Below are positions 7,013-12,335 of a stretch of DNA of 12,335 bases, piece after piece. Positions within the stretch are counted from its first letter, which is position 1. Each line of letters begins with the position of its first letter. This DNA is from Planctomycetaceae bacterium (GTDB lineage Bacteria; Planctomycetota; Planctomycetia; Planctomycetales; Planctomycetaceae): the NCBI GenBank assembly GCA_029259875.1, contig JAJDEK010000121.1:1-12335 (forward strand). Direction: 5' to 3'. Both the position numbers and the translations under genes were made by a program. The notes under the pieces were generated by a model. It was not told where the DNA came from. It saw nothing but the letters and a program-made list of their open reading frames with translations, and ran no database searches.

Positions 7013-9079
7013 TCAACCTCGGAGTTTTATGGCACCGGCAATGAAACCAACGACCAAGAAAATCAAACCACAAATTTTACCGATGGCTCTGCCTGATCGG
7101 TAAGCAGACGATCCTGAGCGTACTGATGACCCCGAATCATTTGAGTTAGAATTGCCTCCAGCACCTTGATTCATGAATGGATTGGCATTGTTGGAAGCAA
7201 CTTGATTTTGTTTGTTCTGATTACAGTGAGGGCACGGTGCTGTGATCCCCTGGCCTTCAGCCTTAAACTTTCGATTACACCTCATACAGCTATAAACTTT
7301 ATCATTCGCATCCAACCCGCAATGTGGACAATGCTTAAAGAATGGTGAGTCGGAGGTATGGGTTTTCTTGCAAATGGGACATTCAAATTTCGTTTTGAAT
7401 AAATTCTGTGGCATTGAATGTGCAGGACGTTGAGGCATAGCATTATTAGCATTCTGATTGGGGAAGGGGTTATTTCCCGGCATTGAACCCGGCATCGCTC
7501 CTGGAAATCTGCTTCTGCCTGCCATACCTCGGTTCATTCCACCGGGTATATTACCTGGGAAGCCTCCCACATTGGCATTATTGTTATTCATTGCCAATTG
7601 ATCTGTTTGTTTCTGTTTGCGGGGTTTAATCAGGCTTAAATCTTGGTCGCTAAAAAATTCCGTGATGAATAATTCTTCTTTGCCGCCGGTATTAATGACA
7701 GCAACGGAATCGCCATAGGCTAACCGCACAAACTTCCCTTTAATCTGACGTTTACTTCTGTCAGTCCATACTCGGAATTCTTTTTCTCTTTCTTCCGGAG
7801 TTAATGTCGTATCGGCATTATCAGGAAAAAATTGGCCAGGAATTTCTTTTTTCAGACGTTCCTGAACATACTCTTGATCTTCGGGGCTGAAGTTCAGATA
7901 AGGAAACTCCTGTAGCATTGAGGATTTTGTAATACTCAGAAAGACTTTTCCATCTTCCATTTTCACATAGGAAGCCCCCGTAGAATTACCGGAAAGATCA
8001 GTCCATTTTCGGTGATTATTGACTCTGAGCAATTGTTTTAGTTTGGTGGGAGTGAGATTCGGATCAAGCGGCTCGCGATAAACAAGCAGCATTTCATCGA
8101 AACGCCCATGCATTTTCAGAGCATCCCGAAGTAACTGCAAGTCTTCCTCAATCAGTGTGCCAATGGGAACGCGTATGAAACCCACAGTTCGAGTTGAAAA
8201 TAAAATCTCTCGGCCGTCAATCCTGGTGAAGATTGCCTCAGACTTCTGACCTTTTTTATCTGACCAAACCCGATATTCACGTAATGCAGCGACAAGAACA
8301 GGATCAATCTCTGTATTCGCTTTGATCAGATTTGGATCGTCCTTAGCAGCGCCATCAAGCATTTTGGCTTTGGCTTGTGCCGCCAGCGCTTCTGCTTTCG
8401 TCGGAGACTCAGTAGAAGGATGATCGGGCGAGTTTCCTTTTTGATACTCCGCCGGTAATAAGGCAAGCAAATTATTCCTACGGTGATATTCAATAATCCA
8501 GTTTAAATCTTTTTTGCTAAGCTGATCGAGAGAAATCGTCATCGATCCCCCCGGCTCTTTGAGGAGCAGTGCATTTCGCTTAGAAACAGACAAAAACTTA
8601 GCCTGATATTTGCTCCCATCTTGAACGGTCCATTCACGAATTGTGAACGGTTTATATGATTCTTCATCTTTAGATTTAATAGAACCCATATTCTTTTCAG
8701 GCTCTGCTTTATGTGTTCCTGTATTTACTGATTTCGTTTTCTCTGGCTTCGGCTCCTCTTTTACTGCCTGAGGCTTCCGATACTGAGGAGGTAGGAAACT
8801 TAGCTGTTTTTTTCGCTTGTGATATTCATAGAGCCAATTCAAATCCTTAACGCTCAACTTTTCCAGCGGTACACGAACCGTTCCCTGTCCGTCCAGCTTG
8901 AGTGTGGCAACGGGGCCGGAGACGCTAATCAACTTTCCTGTTTCCTCTGTACCATCGCGGTACGTCCATGTGCGGACTGTGAAACGTTCGTAGCTTTCTT
9001 CTGCGGAAAGTGAAGCAGAGAACGAAAGCGAACACAAAAACACAAACAAAATGGCGAATTGCGTTTTGGAAGAACTCAT
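7013..9079 (-). CDS. Exported protein with five SHD1-like repeats, two zinc ribbons and a C-terminal membrane helix
   Basis: From the ATG at 9079-9077 the product has 688 residues. Order: signal peptide (1 to about 25, ending ASLSA); five SHD1-like repeats (about 31-98, 141-213, 266-328, 353-413, 432-488), each with a W-T/S core (TWTYRDG, EWTVQDG, VWSDKKG, KWTDLSG, VWTDRSK) and the first two ending LNW-x2-EYH; a Gly/Pro/Asn/Met-rich linker (about 494-559); two four-cysteine zinc ribbons (C567, C570, C584, C587; C598, C601, C616, C619); an Asn/Ser/Gly-rich stretch; and a hydrophobic helix (about 667-685) ending KLRG. SHD1 (Sla1 homology domain 1) repeats are frequent in planctomycetes, where their role is unknown. 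The start is uncertain: the frame extends to a GTG at 9130 and an ATG at 9094, and none has a clear ribosome site; I took the ATG giving a compact signal peptide. Function is not known; envelope location is inferred. Confidence 0.8.
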   Translation of the reverse strand: MSSSKTQFAILFVFLCSLSFSASLSAEESYERFTVRTWTYRDGTEETGKLISVSGPVATLKLDGQGTVRVPLEKLSVKDLNWLYEYHKRKKQLSFLPPQYRKPQAVKEEPKPEKTKSVNTGTHKAEPEKNMGSIKSKDEESYKPFTIREWTVQDGSKYQAKFLSVSKRNALLLKEPGGSMTISLDQLSKKDLNWIIEYHRRNNLLALLPAEYQKGNSPDHPSTESPTKAEALAAQAKAKMLDGAAKDDPNLIKANTEIDPVLVAALREYRVWSDKKGQKSEAIFTRIDGREILFSTRTVGFIRVPIGTLIEEDLQLLRDALKMHGRFDEMLLVYREPLDPNLTPTKLKQLLRVNNHRKWTDLSGNSTGASYVKMEDGKVFLSITKSSMLQEFPYLNFSPEDQEYVQERLKKEIPGQFFPDNADTTLTPEEREKEFRVWTDRSKRQIKGKFVRLAYGDSVAVINTGGKEELFITEFFSDQDLSLIKPRKQKQTDQLAMNNNNANVGGFPGNIPGGMNRGMAGRSRFPGAMPGSMPGNNPFPNQNANNAMPQRPAHSMPQNLFKTKFECPICKKTHTSDSPFFKHCPHCGLDANDKVYSCMRCNRKFKAEGQGITAPCPHCNQNKQNQVASNNANPFMNQGAGGNSNSNDSGSSVRSGSSAYRSGRAIGKICGLIFLVVGFIAGAIKLRG

Positions 9080-9320
9080 TGTGATCAAAACCATGAAAAA
9101 ATTAAAAAAGTGCGGAGATGGAAACAACACTTCGGCATACTTAGTAGAATAGACGACAAACGTTCAATTTGAAATACTTATTTTAAAAAAACGTCGGTTA
9201 ATACAGGACAAAGGATTGTCGGGGATTTCAGAAGGCAGGATCCGTAAAATCGGTAAAGTAGAACACTATAAATAAAGGGCGATTTGGCAGGGAAAATCTA
9301 ACTCTGTTTTTTGAGGTTTT

Positions 9321-9337
9321 GTCCATATATAATGGGA
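9321..9337 (+). promoter_or_regulatory. Candidate -10 element overlapped by a dyad, upstream of the YqgE-like gene
   Basis: A perfect TATAAT (9328-9333) sits about 80 bases upstream of the YqgE-like start. It lies inside a near-palindrome, GTCCAT-ATATA-ATGGGAC, with one extra G in the right arm. At a 17-base spacing the -35 position reads TGTTTT, a poor match. The rest of the 9080-9398 divergent region holds no gene I can support. Confidence 0.35.
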
Positions 9338-9410
9338 CTTGTGCAATCATTGTCTTTGTAGAAAGCTCTTTTGAGCCGATATACTAAAATTTAGGAGATT
9401 GAATTCCTCT

Positions 9411-9977
9411 ATGTTGAAATCTTTAAAGGGGCATTTTTTAATCGCTTCCCGGAAATTGAATGATCTCAATTTTTATCGATCAGTGGTATTGATTGTGGAA
9501 CACAATGAGAAAGGGGCAACCGGATTGATAGTCAACCGCCCTTCCTCGCTCTCAATTACCAATGCACTTTCCAAATATTTTGATCTACCAAAATTGGAGG
9601 ACATGGTATTCACTGGAGGGCCCGTTGAACCGAGCGGTATGTTTGCTTTACATAATGCAACCGACTTGGAGCAAACAGAGGAACCTATCGTTCCCAATTT
9701 ATTTATGGGAAGCAGTCCGGAAGTATTTGAAAAAGTGGTCTGGCGGATTTCAGAAGGAGATCCTGATTTGGACTTTCGGATTTTTTTTGGGTGCGCCGGC
9801 TGGGGACCCTTACAATTAGAATCTGAAATTTATCGCATGGATTGGCTTTACACTGCGGCGAAAACTGAAGATGTTTTTGAAATCGATCCTTATGAAATTT
9901 GGGATGTTCTGCTGGAAAGGGTTATGGCTGAAAAACGCTTTCTCCCACAACAAAGCGTCCACCCTGAGTGGAACTGA
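9411..9977 (+). CDS. YqgE/AlgH family protein (UPF0301, DUF179)
   Basis: The 188-residue product matches the YqgE/AlgH family along its length. It starts MLKSLKGHFLIASRKLND, followed by FYRSVVLIVEHNEKGATGL and IVNRPSS, then the family block VFTGGPVEPSGMFALH. The second half has RIFFGCAGWGPLQLESEI, the conserved GxxGWxxxQLExE region. This is a widespread cytoplasmic protein fold of unclear biochemical function; the AlgH name comes from an alginate regulation phenotype in Pseudomonas and should not be carried over. AGGAG at 9393-9397 lies 13 bases before this ATG, which is long, while a TTG at 9399 in frame lies only one base after it. The ATG fits family N-termini better. It is probably first of a plus-strand run with the epimerase gene 64 bases downstream. 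Confidence 0.9.
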   Translation: MLKSLKGHFLIASRKLNDLNFYRSVVLIVEHNEKGATGLIVNRPSSLSITNALSKYFDLPKLEDMVFTGGPVEPSGMFALHNATDLEQTEEPIVPNLFMGSSPEVFEKVVWRISEGDPDLDFRIFFGCAGWGPLQLESEIYRMDWLYTAAKTEDVFEIDPYEIWDVLLERVMAEKRFLPQQSVHPEWN

Positions 9978-10041
9978 AAATCAAAGCCTTCTAAAAGATC
10001 ACTCACACTATAATCAACCCACATGAAAAGTAATCACACGC

Positions 10042-11007
10042 ATGACGCCCATTAAAATTACAGATCCGGATACTGGTTCGAACGCGCATATACTGCCTGA
10101 GTTGGGCTTTAATTGTTATCAATTCCAGGCCATGGTAGATGGTCAATGCATCGATGTAATTGATGCTCATCCAGAATTTCAACACGGTGATCAACGCCCT
10201 AGTAGCAGTGGAATTCCTATCTTATTTCCCTTTCCGAATCGCATCGCAAATGCACGCTATCAATGGGAGGGAGTCACTTATGAACTTCCCACCGATAAGA
10301 CTTATCATGATAACAAAGGAAATGCCATTCATGGGTTTTGCCTGGATCAACCCTGGCGTGTGATCGCCCAGGAAGAAACATTCGCAATCGGGCAGTTTCA
10401 GCTTAGCATTGATGGAAAAAACCTTTTGAAATATTGGCCCGGTGATATTTTCATTGAAGTCAAATACGAAGTACGTGGAGCAGCGTTGCGTGCCGAGTTT
10501 CGTATTGGAAATCCAGGACAAACTTCGGTTCCCTGGGGACTGGGAACTCACCCTTATTTCAAAGTTCCTTTGTCGGAACAGGGAAGTCTTAAAAACTGCC
10601 TGATCGAGGCACCTGCTACTGAAGAATGGGTTCTGGAAAATTGCCTGCCCACTGGAGAAAAAAGAGCCATTCAACAATCACATGATCTCAGAGAAGGAGC
10701 CTGGCTCGATCAGTTAACGGCAGATCACGTTTTGAGTGGTCTCCCAGAAGAGACCGAACAGTATGAGTGTCTGGTTATGGACGAACAAGGAGGGCTTGTG
10801 GTTTCTCAAGACTATGATTCCCTCTTTTCAGAATTGGTAGTTTTCACACCACAAAACCGAAACTGTGTTTGCCTGGAACCTTATACATGCGTGACCAATG
10901 CCATCAATATGACAAGAAAAGATGTCGAAACCGGATTACGTGTATTACCACCAGGATCGGAAATCAAGACCTGGATTGAAATCCGAGCTGGTAAAGTGAT
11001 TGTCTGA
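10042..11007 (+). CDS. Aldose 1-epimerase family protein (GalM/YeaD-like mutarotase)
   Basis: The family interconverts alpha and beta anomers of aldoses in the cytoplasm. The 321-residue length is normal. Recognisable blocks: GIPILFPFPNRIANARYQW (57-75) with the substrate-binding Arg67, NAIHGF (94-99) with His97, GLGTHPYFKVP (166-176) with His170, and CLEPYTCVTNAIN (277-289) with Glu279. His97, His170 and Glu279 match the expected catalytic and binding residues, so the enzyme should be active. Substrate (glucose, galactose or a phosphorylated hexose) cannot be decided. The ATG at 10042 is the only reasonable start because a stop lies in frame at 10024, though no good ribosome site precedes it. 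The stop is 20 bases from the next gene, suggesting cotranscription. Confidence 0.9.
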   Translation: MTPIKITDPDTGSNAHILPELGFNCYQFQAMVDGQCIDVIDAHPEFQHGDQRPSSSGIPILFPFPNRIANARYQWEGVTYELPTDKTYHDNKGNAIHGFCLDQPWRVIAQEETFAIGQFQLSIDGKNLLKYWPGDIFIEVKYEVRGAALRAEFRIGNPGQTSVPWGLGTHPYFKVPLSEQGSLKNCLIEAPATEEWVLENCLPTGEKRAIQQSHDLREGAWLDQLTADHVLSGLPEETEQYECLVMDEQGGLVVSQDYDSLFSELVVFTPQNRNCVCLEPYTCVTNAINMTRKDVETGLRVLPPGSEIKTWIEIRAGKVIV

Positions 11008-11027
11008 TGAATGTTTGGAGAAACAGA

Positions 11028-12335
11028 ATGCGATATCGAAATTGGTTTTTCCTGATCACAGTGGTTTTTTCTACTACTTGGATGATCTCACCGCTTAGAG
11101 TGGATGCGCAGTCTCAGACGGTTAACGGAAAATCATCTAGCAAACCAATTTCTAACAAAGACGTCCGACAACAGTTGCTGGATATCGAAAAGCAGTTGCT
11201 GGCGTTAAAGAAACCACCCGCGCATCAGCCTGCTGTTTCACAACAAACAGCGGCTTTCATGATGATCGAAAATTCCCTGAAAGGTGTGACGTCCAATCAA
11301 GTACCCAAGGTTTTTTTCTTAACCCGGTTAATTCTTGTCAACCAAAGCCAACAACCTCTCAAATTGATCCGTGATCAAATCAAATTTAAAGTCGATGGCC
11401 AACTTCATCCGATATCGGATTTATCCAAAAACCTCAGCAACCCAAGTGTCCTGGTGGGTAAAAGTAGACAGCAATTGAGTTCTTTAAAGTTTGAGCAACA
11501 GGTTGAGGTTCCACCAGGCAAACAGGGAAGTATGTGGATCGTGTTATCAGATCTACCGGCTGGTTCACACATTCCAGATATCGAAATTCAGACAACACTC
11601 AATGATCAGCAGATCAATCTGAATGTCAATCGGTTTGAGTTAGGTAGCCTAAAACATAATGTGCAACTCATAGGGCCTAGCCAATGTCTGGCAAAAGTGA
11701 CAGTGTCGGGAACATTTAATTCCATCAACATCGGAAGTCTGATGAATGAAATCGACCTACTCACCACACAAAAAAAAGTCGGACGGTTTGTCATTCACTT
11801 TCCGAATCAAAATTCATACATTGATCCGACTTTAATAGCTTGGTTGCCCCGCGCAGCAGAACAAATTGGTATGAACTCAGTTGTGGAATCACGGTTTCCC
11901 TTGTTTCCGACAATGATCAGAGAACTTCATCTTTCCGGTAAAGCTTTTAAAGATCATAAGCCGCGCTACTTCGGAGTAGGTGTCAAATCTCACACGACAG
12001 TGACACATGCAACAGAAGAAGCTGCGATTCATGCAGCCCTCGACAGTGCAATGAGTGTGTTATCACGAGAAAAAATTGCCGAGCAAATCCGCACTGGCTC
12101 GCCAGCGGTCAAAAGAGCAGCCTTAATTAGTGGCGGACGCCAATTAACAAACGAAGAACTACCACTGGTTTTAGCACTTAGTTCAGATCAGAACCAGATT
12201 GTTCAGGAAGCAGCCTTGTATGCACTTCGTTTTTTCGGAGATCCCCGCGCGTTAGAACGGCTGGTCAAAGTAGCAAATTTGCCACCCGGTACACAGTTTG
12301 AAATAGCAGTGGCAAGCCTCGCGGAATCCCGTTTT
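11028..12335 (+). CDS. Exported protein with C-terminal HEAT repeats (cut by window edge)
   Basis: An uninterrupted frame of 436 codons starts at the ATG at 11028 and runs off the right edge. GGAG seven bases upstream gives a textbook ribosome site. Residues 1-27 look like a signal peptide (MRYRNWFFLITVV, ending near VDA). Residues about 43-62 are a short heptad-like helix (DVRQQLLDIEKQLLALKK). Residues about 75-345 are a mixed region I do not recognise, rich in beta-strand patterns such as KVFFLTRLILVNQ and GSMWIVLSDLPAGS. From about 347 helical pairs resembling HEAT repeats begin (IRTGSPAVKRAALISGG; IVQEAALYALRFFGDPRALE). Exported HEAT-repeat proteins are common in planctomycetes and are presumed binding scaffolds. 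The gene follows the epimerase by 20 bases. Function is unknown. Confidence 0.8.
   Translation, partial: MRYRNWFFLITVVFSTTWMISPLRVDAQSQTVNGKSSSKPISNKDVRQQLLDIEKQLLALKKPPAHQPAVSQQTAAFMMIENSLKGVTSNQVPKVFFLTRLILVNQSQQPLKLIRDQIKFKVDGQLHPISDLSKNLSNPSVLVGKSRQQLSSLKFEQQVEVPPGKQGSMWIVLSDLPAGSHIPDIEIQTTLNDQQINLNVNRFELGSLKHNVQLIGPSQCLAKVTVSGTFNSINIGSLMNEIDLLTTQKKVGRFVIHFPNQNSYIDPTLIAWLPRAAEQIGMNSVVESRFPLFPTMIRELHLSGKAFKDHKPRYFGVGVKSHTTVTHATEEAAIHAALDSAMSVLSREKIAEQIRTGSPAVKRAALISGGRQLTNEELPLVLALSSDQNQIVQEAALYALRFFGDPRALERLVKVANLPPGTQFEIAVASLAESRF

Noticed and set aside
9080..9130. Longer starts (GTG at 9130, ATG at 9094) for the SHD1/zinc-ribbon protein
   Set aside because: No ribosome site supports them, and they add 5-17 residues in front of what is already a good signal peptide; they cannot be excluded.
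9399..9410. TTG start for the YqgE-like protein
   Set aside because: It is one base from the AGGAG, too close for normal initiation, and the ATG at 9411 fits family N-termini.
11606..11794. Minus-strand open frame inside the HEAT-repeat gene
   Set aside because: The plus-strand frame is continuous for 436 codons with a signal peptide and ribosome site; the antisense frame is a shadow.
1..12335. Possible mobile element, defence system or CRISPR
   Set aside because: No transposase, integrase, nuclease or methylase-like protein, no spaced direct repeats and no terminal inverted repeats were found; all long frames belong to housekeeping or planctomycete envelope families.

Overview
The window looks like ordinary chromosome of a planctomycete, perhaps a Gimesia-like member of the Planctomycetaceae. 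The main evidence is lineage-typical gene families: a DUF1559 protein with a type IV pilin-like N-terminus followed by a small lipoprotein, a secreted protein with SHD1-like repeats, and an exported HEAT-repeat protein. Base composition is moderately AT-rich by eye. The genus is an inference. I see no rRNA or tRNA gene, CRISPR array, transposase, integrase, phage gene or toxin-antitoxin pair.

Left part, minus strand (1-1825): a DUF1559 pilin-like gene reads toward the left edge. It is followed by a strong hairpin terminator, a lipoprotein gene and, 12 bases further, the start of an exported TPR-like gene cut by the window edge. A 328-base non-coding stretch lies upstream of the pilin-like gene and carries several dyads.

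Centre, minus strand (2154-4803): a PfkB-family kinase resembling adenosine kinases is followed after one base by a multi-spanning permease resembling the NCS2/AzgA nucleobase transporters. This looks like a purine salvage pair: uptake, then phosphorylation. Divergent from it, on the plus strand, is thiC (5119-6936), the HMP-phosphate synthase of thiamine biosynthesis. The leader of thiC has no recognisable TPP riboswitch but does have a long-range inverted repeat. A strong terminator closes thiC.

Right part: a convergent minus-strand gene encodes an exported protein with five SHD1-like repeats, two zinc ribbons and a C-terminal membrane helix. Divergent from it is a plus-strand run of three closely spaced genes: a YqgE/AlgH family protein, an aldose 1-epimerase-like protein, and an exported protein with an unrecognised N-terminal region and C-terminal HEAT repeats that runs off the right edge.

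No clearly new system is evident. The best leads are the thiC leader, the SHD1/zinc-ribbon protein architecture, the kinase-permease pair, and several non-coding dyads and TGATCA sites.
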